Shown here piece after piece: positions 8,604-16,831 of a stretch of DNA of 64,000 bases. A program made the position numbers and the translations under genes. Origin of the DNA: Hypnocyclicus thermotrophus (lineage in GTDB: Bacteria > Fusobacteriota > Fusobacteriia > Fusobacteriales > Fusobacteriaceae); contig NZ_SOBG01000003.1 in assembly GCF_004365575.1 (NCBI RefSeq), forward strand, positions 62,001 through 126,000. Direction: 5' to 3'. Each line of letters opens with the position of its first letter. The stretch's first letter is position 1. Below the pieces are notes generated by a model. That model had not been told where the DNA came from. It made no database searches and worked only from the letters and a program-made list of their open reading frames with translations.

Positions 8604-9324
8604 TTTCTCCTCCTGTTTCTTTTATATTTACATCATGTCGAACTAATGCTACATCATTATCATATGATGACTTTATAATATTATCAATATTTACATCAAG
8701 AGGATGCTCTTTAAAATGTTTATTTATACAAAAAACTCTATCAGTTATATTTGATACAAAAGATGTATCATGAGTAATAAGAATTATTGTCATTTTCTCT
8801 TTTAATTTTTTTAAAAGTGAATTTAAATTTTTTCCAATTTCAACATCAATATTTGATGTTGGTTCATCTAAAAGAAGTATTTTTGCTTCTGTTGCTAATG
8901 CTCTAGCTATTAAAACACGTTGTTTTTGACCACCAGATAAACTATTAAAAGATTTGTTTTTTATTTTCTCAAGTCCAACCTCTCTTAATGCTTCTATAGT
9001 TTTTTCTTTATCTTCTTTTTTTATAAGTCCAAAATTTTTTACTCTTCCTAATAAAACTGTTTCAAATACAGAAATTGGAAATTTATTATCTAAATCAGAA
9101 TGTTGAGATACATATCCAATATTTGAAGTAGATAAGAAAATATCTCCAAAATCCGGAATAAGTAGTCCTGAAATTAATTTTATAAGAGTTGTTTTTCCCC
9201 CACCGTTAGGCCCTACTATTGTTACCATTTCATTTTCGTATATTTTAAAATTTAAATTTTGCAATACCCTTTCTTTTTCATATGAAAAACTAACATTTCT
9301 AAACTCTACTACAATATTTTTCAT
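8590..9324 (-). CDS. Metal (Zn/Mn) ABC transporter ATPase, ZnuC-like
   Basis: A 244-residue ABC ATPase with Walker A GPNGGGKT (about residues 38-45), Q-loop in YVSQHSDLD, signature LSGGQKQ, Walker B ILLLDEPTSN and H-loop LITHDTSF. The closest pattern is the ZnuC/MntB/TroB group (FPISVFETVLLGR). Its ATG overlaps the preceding stop (ATGA), and its own end overlaps the permease start, so the three genes are one transcript. It ends in TGA, which shows that TGA is read as stop here. It powers uptake by the neighbouring permease. Confidence 0.94.
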   Translation of the reverse strand: MKNIVVEFRNVSFSYEKERVLQNLNFKIYENEMVTIVGPNGGGKTTLIKLISGLLIPDFGDIFLSTSNIGYVSQHSDLDNKFPISVFETVLLGRVKNFGLIKKEDKEKTIEALREVGLEKIKNKSFNSLSGGQKQRVLIARALATEAKILLLDEPTSNIDVEIGKNLNSLLKKLKEKMTIILITHDTSFVSNITDRVFCINKHFKEHPLDVNIDNIIKSSYDNDVALVRHDVNIKETGGENELY

Positions 9325-10175
9325 TTTAAACTCTCCTCTATTTTTAGAGTTATATTTTTTATATTATTTATATAATCATATTCTAAAGGATTGATAACTT
9401 CCATTTTTCCATTTATAGCATTTGCGATTATTTTAGCACTTTTTAGTGAAAATTCTGGTTGAGTAAATATTGTATTTATTTTATATTTCTTAGTTTGGTT
9501 TATTATATTAAAAAGCTCTCTTGAAGTTGGTTCTTTTCCTTCTACTTCAATGGAATTTTGAATTAAGCCATATTCATCTGTAAAATATCCAAAAGAAGGA
9601 TGATATACTAATATTACTTTACCATTATATTTATCTAATTTTGATTTCACAAAATTATTTAATTCATCTAATTCATTTAAAAATTTTATATAGTTTTTAG
9701 TATAATATTCTTTGTTATTAGTATCATATTGTATTAAAGTATTATATATATGTTTTACTTCCTGTTTTACTAATATAGGTGACATCCATATATGAGGATC
9801 TTCTATACCTCGATGATGTTCACCAGCTTCTGATTTGAATTTTCTTTTCTTTATATCTTTAGATATATCTACTATTATTAAATCTTTAATAGTTTTAATT
9901 AATTTATTTTTAAATTTCTCTTCAAATTCTAAGCCAATTGTAAAATAAATCTTACTTTGACTTAATGCTATAATATCCTTTGTTGTTGGTTTAAATGTTT
10001 CTGGACTCATTCCTTTTTTTACAAGAGAATCAACTATAACTTTATCACCACCTATTTTTTCAACAAAATATTTTTGTGGTAAAATACTTGTATAAATTTT
10101 TAATTTATCTGTACTTGAAAATACTAAAGTTGAAATAAGTATAAAATTTAATATTATTAAAATTTTTTTTATCAT
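9321..10175 (-). CDS. Zn/Mn-binding periplasmic protein, ZnuA-like (cluster A-I)
   Basis: The start is ATG 10175, with GGGGTGG about 7 nt upstream; the frame extends to 10208. Residues 1-20 are a signal sequence without a clear lipobox Cys. Metal-site features of the A-I family are present: an N-terminal strand KIYTSILPQKYFVEKI, a short His-loop EHH then DPHIWMSP, YHPSFGYF, and EVEGKEPTSREL. The final domain has FTQPEFSLKSA in place of the usual late His/Asp segment. The short His-rich loop favours zinc, but manganese is possible. It heads the operon, directly downstream of a promoter with a palindromic operator, as expected for repression by a Fur-family regulator. Confidence 0.9.
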   Translation of the reverse strand: MIKKILIILNFILISTLVFSSTDKLKIYTSILPQKYFVEKIGGDKVIVDSLVKKGMSPETFKPTTKDIIALSQSKIYFTIGLEFEEKFKNKLIKTIKDLIIVDISKDIKKRKFKSEAGEHHRGIEDPHIWMSPILVKQEVKHIYNTLIQYDTNNKEYYTKNYIKFLNELDELNNFVKSKLDKYNGKVILVYHPSFGYFTDEYGLIQNSIEVEGKEPTSRELFNIINQTKKYKINTIFTQPEFSLKSAKIIANAINGKMEVINPLEYDYINNIKNITLKIEESLK

Positions 10176-10230
10176 ATAATCCACCCCTTTTTTATTATAA
10201 TATTTCAAACCATTTTATAGAGATTATAAA

Positions 10231-10277
10231 ATTTTGATTCTCAAAATAATTTTATATTGTTTTTTAATTACTGTCAA
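10231..10277 (-). promoter_or_regulatory. Promoter and palindromic operator of the metal-transport operon
   Basis: Read on the minus strand, TTGACA (10272-10277) and TAAAAT (10249-10254) are separated by 17 bp. One base further on is a perfect 7-3-7 palindrome ATTTTGA-gaa-TCAAAAT (10231-10247), which would cover the transcription start. This geometry suggests repression by a metal-sensing regulator such as Zur/Fur or MntR; which one is unknown. The -35 box lies just past the end of hflX. Confidence 0.65.
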
Positions 10278-10281
10278 TAGT

Positions 10282-11586
10282 TTATTTAATAATAAATTTT
10301 TTATATTTATTATAATCTTTTTTATTTAAAAAAGTTGTTATTAATATCCCATTTTCATTATATTCCTTTGAAATTACTCTACTATTTTCAAGTATATATG
10401 ATATTATGCTACCTTTAATAAATGGAATTTGCATATCAACTTTTTTCTCATCTTCAAATAAATTAATTTCTATTTTTTTAATTAGCTCTTCTAATCCATC
10501 TCCTCTTAATGCAGATATTTCAATTGAATTTTCCATTGGAATAACAATTTTTTTTAATTCATCTTGAGATAATTTATCAATTTTATTATAAACTGTTATA
10601 TAAGTTTTATCTTCTGCATTTAACTCTTTTATTACATCTTTCGTGACTTTTAATTGATGTTTATAATCTTTACGCGATATATCTAGTACATATATTAAAA
10701 GATCTGCTTCTGTTATCTCTTCAAGCGTTGATTTAAAAGCTTCTACTAAAAAATGAGGTAATTTACTCACAAAACCAACTGTATCAATTAATAAAAATTC
10801 TAAATTCCCTTCTAATTTTATTAGTTTATGAAATGGATCAAGAGTCGCAAATAACATATCTTTTGCAAATGATTCGGTTCTTTCAATATGATTATTATCT
10901 AACTTCATAAAATAATTTAAAAGAGTAGATTTTCCAGAATTCGTATATCCTACAAGTGCTACAGTAGGAATAGAATTCCTTTTCCTTTTTGCTCTTTGTA
11001 TTTCTCTATGTTTTTTTACTTCTTTCAATTGTTTTTCAAGATCACTTATTTTTTTTGAAATATACCTTCTATCTAATTCTAATTTTGATTCTCCAAGACC
11101 TCTGGTTCCTATCCCAGCACCTGTTCTTGAAAGCATTTTTCCCCATCCAATAAGTCTTGGTAGCTGATACTTTAATTTGGCTAATTCTATTTGTAGTTTA
11201 CCTTCTTTTGATTTTGCTCTATCAGCAAAAATATTTAATATAAGTCCTGTTCTATCTAAAATATCAGTTTTTACTATTTTTTCAAGGTTTCTTATTTGAA
11301 TTCCAGATAATTCTTCATCAAAAATAACAATATCTATATCATATCTATCTACTAAAAGATTTATTTCTTGTATTTTTCCTGTTCCTAAATATGTTGCACT
11401 TTCTATTTTTGATTTTGATTGTTTTATAATTTGTACTACTTCATAACCTATAGCATTGGCTAATTCTTTTAATTCATTTAATGAATCATCAATAGAAATA
11501 TTATTTTTTTCTTTAAATAGTTCTACTCCTACTATTAATGCCTTTTTTGGATTTAATTCCTCAGAAATATTATATATTTTAATCAC
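10282..11586 (-). CDS. hflX: Ribosome-associated GTPase HflX
   Basis: HflX binds the 50S subunit and splits stalled or heat-damaged ribosomes. The 434-residue protein shows the HflX N-terminal domain (VIFDEELSGIQIRNLE, DRTGLILNIFADRA), the glycine-rich helical region RTGAGIGTRGLGESKLE (about 154-170), and the G domain: G1 GYTNSGKS (213-220), G3 DTVG (268-271) and G4 NKID (334-337). The start is uncertain. GTG 11586 overlaps its own GGAG motif, and no well-spaced start is visible, although the protein alignment pattern (KKALIVGVEL) begins close to here. It is transcribed alone, and its 3' end abuts the metal-operon promoter. Confidence 0.95.
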   Translation of the reverse strand: MIKIYNISEELNPKKALIVGVELFKEKNNISIDDSLNELKELANAIGYEVVQIIKQSKSKIESATYLGTGKIQEINLLVDRYDIDIVIFDEELSGIQIRNLEKIVKTDILDRTGLILNIFADRAKSKEGKLQIELAKLKYQLPRLIGWGKMLSRTGAGIGTRGLGESKLELDRRYISKKISDLEKQLKEVKKHREIQRAKRKRNSIPTVALVGYTNSGKSTLLNYFMKLDNNHIERTESFAKDMLFATLDPFHKLIKLEGNLEFLLIDTVGFVSKLPHFLVEAFKSTLEEITEADLLIYVLDISRKDYKHQLKVTKDVIKELNAEDKTYITVYNKIDKLSQDELKKIVIPMENSIEISALRGDGLEELIKKIEINLFEDEKKVDMQIPFIKGSIISYILENSRVISKEYNENGILITTFLNKKDYNKYKKFIIK

Positions 11587-11700
11587 TCCATTTTTATTTT
11601 GTTTATACTATGTTATATTGTATATTTTTAATACTCTATTTGTCAATAAATAAAAAAATTTTTAAATTATGATCTTTCTTTATCATAATTTTAAAATTTT

Positions 11701-12732
11701 TTATGGTAATTGTAATATTTCTTTTATTTTATAATATGCTAGTTTTGGATTAAATTCTTCATCAAAAATAAGGCCAGGATTTTTGTTATCATACTCTCTT
11801 ACAATCCATGAATACTTATCACTTAATCCCCAAGTTGTAAATGCTGTTACTTTATCATATTTTTTTACTAATATCATTAATTTTTTATAAATTGTTGCTT
11901 GCTTTTCTAATTTCTCTTCTGTTAATTCTCCCTCAGTTTCTATATCTACTTCAGTAAAATTTATTTCTAATCCTAATTCTAAAAATCGTTTAATATTTTT
12001 CTCAACACTTTCCATATCTAAAGAATTATTTAATTTTAAATGAAATTGAAATCCTATTCCATCTAAAGGAACATTTTTAGATAATAGATTATTTACTAAT
12101 TCATATAAAAAATCTGATTTTGGATTTATTTCCTCTATCATATTATCATTTATAAAAAGTTTTGCATTTGGATCTTCCTTATGAGTCCATTTTAAAGCTT
12201 TTTCAATATAATCTTCACCAATATTTTTATACCAAAAAGTTTCTTTATATCTATTATATTCCAATGCTTCATTTATAACATCCCAAGCATATACTTTTCC
12301 TTTATAATGTTTTACAACTGTTTTTATATGATATGCAAGGATATTTTCAAAATTAACAGATGTATCATTTTCAAGTTTTAATAACCACTCAGGATTTTCA
12401 ATATGCCATATTAAAGTATGACCTCTTACTTTCATATTATTTTTTAACGCAAAATCTACTATTTTATCTGCCCTATCAAAATCAAATTCATATCTTTTAG
12501 AATGAATAAATCCCCATTTCATACTATTTTCTGGAGTAATATAATTAAATTCTCTTTTTAATGTCTCTGCAAATTTTATATCTTCAAGTTGAATACTTTC
12601 TATAGCTGTTCCTATTAAAATATTAGAATTCTTAGCATATTTTCTTAATGATTTATCTTCAGTATTATCTATTATTTTATTGCAATTACTAAAAACTAAA
12701 AGAATTATAAAACAAAAAAATTTTTTAAACAT
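11701..12732 (-). CDS. Secreted GH10 endo-1,4-beta-xylanase lipoprotein
   Basis: ATG 12732 with AGGAG upstream is preferred over the upstream in-frame ATGs near 12780. The N-terminus is a lipoprotein signal (lipobox FSNC, Cys17), so the enzyme is surface or periplasm anchored. A complete GH10 barrel of about 315 residues follows. It has FNYITPENSMKWGFI, RGHTLIWH, the acid/base Glu155 in WDVINEA, IGFQFHL, and the nucleophile Glu261 in FTEVDI, then TTWGLSDKYSW. Family 10 enzymes cut xylan or related beta-1,4 glycans. There is no carbohydrate-binding module. It is divergent from a LacI-family regulator and has its own promoter; no other xylan genes are nearby. Confidence 0.93.
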   Translation of the reverse strand: MFKKFFCFIILLVFSNCNKIIDNTEDKSLRKYAKNSNILIGTAIESIQLEDIKFAETLKREFNYITPENSMKWGFIHSKRYEFDFDRADKIVDFALKNNMKVRGHTLIWHIENPEWLLKLENDTSVNFENILAYHIKTVVKHYKGKVYAWDVINEALEYNRYKETFWYKNIGEDYIEKALKWTHKEDPNAKLFINDNMIEEINPKSDFLYELVNNLLSKNVPLDGIGFQFHLKLNNSLDMESVEKNIKRFLELGLEINFTEVDIETEGELTEEKLEKQATIYKKLMILVKKYDKVTAFTTWGLSDKYSWIVREYDNKNPGLIFDEEFNPKLAYYKIKEILQLP

Positions 12733-12768
12733 ATAATCTCCTATAAAAATTTTAATTTTATTAAGTCG

Positions 12769-12797
12769 ATTATACATCATTTTTTATATCATGTCTA
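12769..12797 (-). promoter_or_regulatory. Promoter of the GH10 xylanase gene
   Basis: On the minus strand TAGACA (12792-12797) and TATAAT (12769-12774) are 17 bp apart, about 37 bp before the xylanase start. No convincing LacI-type operator overlaps it. Confidence 0.6.
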
Positions 12798-12911
12798 TTT
12801 TTTGTTTTTTTTTACCATTTCAAAACAATTAATACAATTTTTTATTTTGAAATTTTAAAAAAATAAAAATCTTAAACTTACATTGTTTTTTTATAACTTT
12901 TCTTTTTAGTA

Positions 12912-12959
12912 TTGACAAATTATTTGATATCTCTTATTATATTTATAAACACGCGTTTA
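12912..12959 (+). promoter_or_regulatory. Promoter and LacI-type operator of the regulator gene
   Basis: TTGACA (12912-12917), a 17-bp spacer and TATTAT (12935-12940) are followed by TAAAC-ACGC-GTTTA at 12946-12959. This 14-bp inverted repeat with a central CG is the usual shape of LacI-family operators. It lies over the expected transcription start, 13 bp before the ATG, suggesting autorepression. Confidence 0.7.
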
Positions 12960-12971
12960 ACGGAGGTTGCT

Positions 12972-14030
12972 ATGAAAAGTGAAGATATTGCTAAATTAGC
13001 TGGGGTCTCTAGAAGTACTGTTTCTCGTGTAATCAATAATTATCCTAACATTCCCGAGAAAACAAAACAAAAAGTACAAGCTGTTATTGATAAATATGGC
13101 TATACCCCAAATTCTATTGCTAGAACTTTAGCAGGTAAAAAAAATAATATAATTGGTCTTTTTATTTTTGATAAATTTTATAATAAGAATATTGATCCAA
13201 ATAATCCGATGTATTCTATTCATGATTCTCCTTATTTATCAGAACTTATAAGCTATGTTACTGATGCTGCCGAAAATAATGATTTCAATATTCTTATATC
13301 CGTTATAAATAGCCAGTCTAAAAAAAATAAATTTGACAAATTAATAAAATCAGATATTATTAGCGGTGCTATAATTGTTGGTGGAGAAACTGATAAAGAA
13401 ATACTTGGTAAAATAATTAGTTCTAAAATAAAAACTGTATTTATAGATGAATATTTAGATGGTGAATATGATAATATTATTCATATTTATTCTGAAAATT
13501 ATGAAGGAGCTTATACTGCTACACAAGAATTAATAAAAGCTGGTCATAAAAAAATTGCTCACATTACAGGAAATTTAAAAAAATTTGATGCTAGAGAAAG
13601 ATTACGTGCTTTTAAAGATTGTTTAATCGATAATGGAATTAAATTAAATAAAAATTATATTATTGAAGGTGATTTTTCTCTAAAATCAGGTTATAATGCA
13701 GCTAAAGAACTTTACGAAAAAAATAAAAATAATATGCCAACAGCTATTTTTATTGCTAATGATTTAATGGCTGTAAAAGCTATTGAATATTTTAAAGAAA
13801 AAAATTTTAATATTCCACAAGATATTTCCATTATAGGTTTTGATAATCATTCTTTTGCTGAAATATTACTTGGTGGTTTGTCTACTATTTCAAGACCAAT
13901 AGGTGAACTAGCTATAAAAGCCGTTAATTCTTTAATAACCTTTATCTATTTAGATGATAAATCAAAAATTAAACAAGAAAAAATAAAATCAAATTATATC
14001 AATAGAAAAACAATAAAGCCCCCAAAATAA
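12972..14030 (+). CDS. LacI family transcriptional regulator
   Basis: ATG 12972 with CGGAGG upstream gives a 352-residue protein. The LacI-type helix-turn-helix is at residues 1-30 (EDIAKLAGVSRSTVSRVINN), followed by the hinge (YTPNSIARTLAGKK). A periplasmic-binding-protein-like sensor domain follows, with IISGAIIVGGE, HKKIAHITG, TAIFIANDLMAVKAIEYF and DISIIGFDNHSFAEI, where repressors bind a sugar ligand. It is divergent from the GH10 xylanase, so a xylo-oligosaccharide-type ligand is a reasonable guess. However, the clear operator sits on its own promoter. It could also control genes outside this window. Confidence 0.92.
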   Translation: MKSEDIAKLAGVSRSTVSRVINNYPNIPEKTKQKVQAVIDKYGYTPNSIARTLAGKKNNIIGLFIFDKFYNKNIDPNNPMYSIHDSPYLSELISYVTDAAENNDFNILISVINSQSKKNKFDKLIKSDIISGAIIVGGETDKEILGKIISSKIKTVFIDEYLDGEYDNIIHIYSENYEGAYTATQELIKAGHKKIAHITGNLKKFDARERLRAFKDCLIDNGIKLNKNYIIEGDFSLKSGYNAAKELYEKNKNNMPTAIFIANDLMAVKAIEYFKEKNFNIPQDISIIGFDNHSFAEILLGGLSTISRPIGELAIKAVNSLITFIYLDDKSKIKQEKIKSNYINRKTIKPPK

Positions 14031-14038
14031 GGGGCTTT
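14015..14038. terminator. Terminator between lacI-type gene and metE
   Basis: AAAGCCCC (14015-14022) pairs with GGGGCTTT (14031-14038), followed by T/A runs on each side. The regulator's stop codon is in the loop. It probably ends transcription from both sides. Confidence 0.8.
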
Positions 14039-14052
14039 TAAAATAAGATTTT

Positions 14053-16317
14053 TTATAAATTTTTACGTATATTTTTTGTTGCTACTACCATATTTCTTAA
14101 ACTTTCTATTGTTTCTTTATTACCTCGAGTTTTAAGACCACAATCTGGATTAATCCATAATTTTTCTATTTCTATTTTCTTAGTTAATTCATTTATAACA
14201 GTTTCAAACTCTTCTACGCTTGGTATTCTTGGTGAATGTATATCATAAACACCAGGCCCTACTTCTTTATCATAATTATTTTCATTCAATATATCTATCA
14301 TGGAAAGATCTGATTTAGCTGCTTCAATTGTAATAACATCTGCATCTAATTCTTTTATCTCATTAATTATATCTTTAAATTCACTATAACACATATGTGT
14401 ATGTATTTGAGTATCTGCTTTTACTTTACTATTTGTGAGCCGAAAAGCTTTTATTGCAATATCTAAATATTCTTTCCAATTTTCTTTTCTTAATGGTAAT
14501 TTTTCTCTAAGTGCAGCTTCATCTATTTGTATCACTTTAATACCAGATTTTTCAAGATCAAGAACTTCATCTTGAAGCGCCAAAGCAATTTGATAAGCGA
14601 TATCTCTAATTGATAAATCTTCTCTTACAAATGACCAATTTATAATCGTTATCGGACCTGTAAGCATCCCTTTTACATACTTATTTGTTAATTCTTGAGC
14701 ATATTTTATATATTCCACTGTAAAACTATCTTTTCTAGATATATCTCCAAATATTACTGGTGGTTTTACACATCTAGTACCGTATGATTGTACCCAACCA
14801 TTTTTAGTTATTAAAAAACCTTCAAAATTTTCACCAAAATATTCTACCATATCAGTTCTTTCAAATTCACCATGTACTAACACATCAATTTCTAAGTTTT
14901 CTTGTAATTTTATTACTTCTTCTATTTTAGAATAAATAAATTCATTATATTTATTTTTTGTTATCTCATTTTTTCTGTATTTGTTTCTTATTTTTCTAAC
15001 TTCCAACGTTTGTGGAAAAGAACCAATTGTTGTTGTTGGTAGTTTTGGTAAATTTAAATATTTTTTTTGTAATTTTATTCTTTCATCAAATTTTTCTTTT
15101 CTATAAAAATCCTCTTCTTTTAAATTTTTAACTTTTTCTTTTACTTCATTATTTAAAAATTCTGTTAAATTTTGTTTTGATTTTATTTTTTTTTGATTTT
15201 CATTGTATTTATTATGATTTTCAAAATCTTCAAATTCTAATATATTTTTTAGCTCTCTAAGTTCTATTAATTTTTCTACAGCAAATGATAAAAGAATTTT
15301 ATATTTTTCATCTAAACTAGTTTCATTTTTTATTGTAAATGGTAAATGAAGTAAAGAACAAGAAGACGATAAAACTAAATTTTCTATTCCTAATCTATCT
15401 ATAATTTCTATACTTTTTTTATAATCATTTATAAAAATATTTTTCCCATTTACAATCCCTGCAAATATCTCTTTATTATTTATTCCATATTTTTCTATAA
15501 GCTCAAAATTATATTCTCCATCAATTAGATCAAGACCAATCGCATCAAAATCTAATTTAATGATATTTTCATAAATATCTCTAATATCACCAAAATATGT
15601 TTGAAGTAATATTTTTTTCTCTTTTACATTCAATATTTCCTTATATATATTTTCAAAATTAATAATATCTTTATTATTTAAGTCTGTTACTAAAATTGGT
15701 TCTTCAATCTGAATATAACTAATATCAAGTTTATTTAAATTTTGAATAAGTTCTATATAAATTTCTTTGATATCATTAATATAATCTTCCAAATCTCCCT
15801 CTTTTATATTAGATAATTTTAAAAAAGTATAAGGACCAATTATAGAAATTTTAGGAGTAATTTCTAAATCTTTTGCTTCTTTATATTCACTTAATATTTT
15901 TTTTAGATTTAAATTAAAGCTAATATTTTTATCTAATTCTGGTACTAAATAGTGATAATTTGTATTAAACCATTTTTTCATCGCAAGTGCTTTTACATCT
16001 TTATCATTTTTTTGATATCCTTTAGCCATTGCAAAATAAGTATCTAATTCATCTAATTCTAATTCGTTATATCTTTTGGGTATCGCACCTAAAAGACATA
16101 TCGTATCTAAAAAATTATCATATAATGAAAAATCATTAATAGTTATATAATCTATACTATTTTCTTTTAAAATATTTAGATGTTTTTTTCTGATATTACT
16201 ACTTTCTTTTAATAATTCGTTTTTTGTTATTTCTTTTTTTAAAAAATTTTCTACTATTTTTTTTAATTCTCTATTTTCTCCAATTCTAGGAAATCCTATC
16301 ACTGATGTTTTATACAT
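14053..16317 (-). CDS. metE: Cobalamin-independent methionine synthase
   Basis: MetE transfers a methyl group from methyltetrahydrofolate-polyglutamate to homocysteine without B12. The 754-residue length is normal. The N-terminal domain begins with SVIGFPRIGENRELKK; the C-terminal catalytic domain has TTIGSFPQTLEVRK. It carries the zinc/homocysteine ligands His641 and Cys643 (HTHMC), Glu665 and Cys726 (NPDCGL). ATG 16317 is preceded by AGGAGG. The 500-bp leader holds a SAM-I riboswitch with terminator and a cobalamin riboswitch. Expression is therefore expected only when both SAM and B12 are scarce, which fits an organism that can also use B12-dependent MetH. No other methionine genes are adjacent. 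Confidence 0.97.
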   Translation of the reverse strand: MYKTSVIGFPRIGENRELKKIVENFLKKEITKNELLKESSNIRKKHLNILKENSIDYITINDFSLYDNFLDTICLLGAIPKRYNELELDELDTYFAMAKGYQKNDKDVKALAMKKWFNTNYHYLVPELDKNISFNLNLKKILSEYKEAKDLEITPKISIIGPYTFLKLSNIKEGDLEDYINDIKEIYIELIQNLNKLDISYIQIEEPILVTDLNNKDIINFENIYKEILNVKEKKILLQTYFGDIRDIYENIIKLDFDAIGLDLIDGEYNFELIEKYGINNKEIFAGIVNGKNIFINDYKKSIEIIDRLGIENLVLSSSCSLLHLPFTIKNETSLDEKYKILLSFAVEKLIELRELKNILEFEDFENHNKYNENQKKIKSKQNLTEFLNNEVKEKVKNLKEEDFYRKEKFDERIKLQKKYLNLPKLPTTTIGSFPQTLEVRKIRNKYRKNEITKNKYNEFIYSKIEEVIKLQENLEIDVLVHGEFERTDMVEYFGENFEGFLITKNGWVQSYGTRCVKPPVIFGDISRKDSFTVEYIKYAQELTNKYVKGMLTGPITIINWSFVREDLSIRDIAYQIALALQDEVLDLEKSGIKVIQIDEAALREKLPLRKENWKEYLDIAIKAFRLTNSKVKADTQIHTHMCYSEFKDIINEIKELDADVITIEAAKSDLSMIDILNENNYDKEVGPGVYDIHSPRIPSVEEFETVINELTKKIEIEKLWINPDCGLKTRGNKETIESLRNMVVATKNIRKNL

Positions 16318-16323
16318 AATTTT

Positions 16324-16384
16324 CCTCCTATTAATTTTTATTTCATTGAAATTACAACTTTAAATCTTAGTGTTATTAATAGGA
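16324..16384 (-). promoter_or_regulatory. Helix masking the metE Shine-Dalgarno
   Basis: On the RNA, UCCUAUUAAU (16384-16375) is perfectly complementary to AUUAAUAGGA (16335-16326), which contains the first four bases of the metE AGGAGG. The loop is 39 nt. The 5' arm is the end of a 9-codon leader ORF including its stop codon, so a ribosome there would open the helix. The pairing is visible; the function is inferred. Confidence 0.5.
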
Positions 16385-16405
16385 ACCGTCATAAAATAAC
16401 CTCAT
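16376..16405 (-). CDS. Putative 9-codon leader ORF upstream of metE
   Basis: ATG 16405 to TAA 16376 encodes MRLFYDGSY. AAGGTG lies 5 nt and GGAGGG about 11 nt upstream. The ORF starts 28 nt after the cobalamin aptamer and ends 58 bp before metE. Its final codons form one arm of a helix that covers the metE ribosome site. A short ORF can occur by chance; its position and ribosome site make it a candidate regulatory peptide whose translation, not sequence, matters. Confidence 0.4.
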   Translation of the reverse strand: MRLFYDGSY

Positions 16406-16432
16406 TATATCACCTTCCCTCCGAAGAATTTT

Positions 16433-16588
16433 AAAATAGGTAAGTCTCCTGACTTAGCTTCATCCTACTCCCTTGTCTTCCCAGAATCTCTTCCAGTGAC
16501 TTTTTTAAGGTTTCGTCCACAATACAGTAGCGGGGGCTGTGCTGGATTCTCACCAACTTCCTTGTTATGCACAAGTACACCTATTTTT
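16433..16588 (-). ncRNA. Cobalamin (B12) riboswitch
   Basis: The minus-strand RNA has the hallmark B12-box features: GGTGAGAATCCAGCACAG then CCCCCGCTACTGT, GTCACTGG, CTGGGAAG, and near the 3' end GAAGCTAAGTCAGGAGACTTACCTATTT. The ends (AAATAGG and CCTATTT) form the closing P1 stem. It senses adenosyl- or methylcobalamin and should switch metE off when B12 is present. No terminator follows it, so control is probably at translation. A loop ACCTT (16511-16507) could pair with AAGGT in the leader ORF ribosome site (16416-16412). Confidence 0.95.
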
Positions 16589-16603
16589 ATATATAATTTT
16601 TAA

Positions 16604-16635
16604 TAAAAAAACTCTTTCGAGTATGAAAGAGTTTT
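16604..16635 (-). terminator. Riboswitch-controlled intrinsic terminator (SAM-I expression platform)
   Basis: An 11-bp stem AAAACTCTTTC (16635-16625) / GAAAGAGTTTT (16618-16608) with a 6-nt loop is followed by a U run. It lies between the SAM-I aptamer and the cobalamin aptamer, so SAM binding should stop transcription before the B12 element is made. Confidence 0.9.
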
Positions 16636-16649
16636 ACTAAATAAACTAC

Positions 16650-16770
16650 CTCTCATCTTCGAATTTTTTGATTTAAACTTTTAATCAATAATTCCCGGAA
16701 TTAGCACCACACCTTAAATGGTAGGTTGCTGAAGCATCTAAGGGCCGTTCCCTCCGCTTCTCTTGATAAG
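16650..16770 (-). ncRNA. SAM-I riboswitch (S-box)
   Basis: The minus-strand RNA starts CTTATCAAGAGAAGCGGAGGG, followed by ACGGCCC, CAGCAACC, GGTGCTAATTCC and GATGAGAGG, the conserved S-box blocks in order. P1 is CTTATC (16770-16765) with GATGAG (16657-16652). It binds S-adenosylmethionine and promotes the terminator just downstream. It is the first of two aptamers in the metE leader. Confidence 0.96.
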
Positions 16771-16802
16771 AATTTATTAAATTTTAAAATTATATTATAA
16801 AA

Positions 16803-16831
16803 ATAATACAACTTTTTGTGAAATTAGTCAA
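16803..16831 (-). promoter_or_regulatory. Promoter of the metE leader RNA
   Basis: On the minus strand TTGACT (16826-16831) and TATTAT (16803-16808) are 17 bp apart, about 30 bp before the SAM-I aptamer. The -35 box overlaps the last codons of rnhA. Confidence 0.7.

Noticed and set aside
12762-12775. LacI operator at the xylanase promoter (TTAAGTCGATTATA)
   Set aside because: It has a central CG, but the arms do not pair beyond three positions, so it is not a credible operator by sequence.
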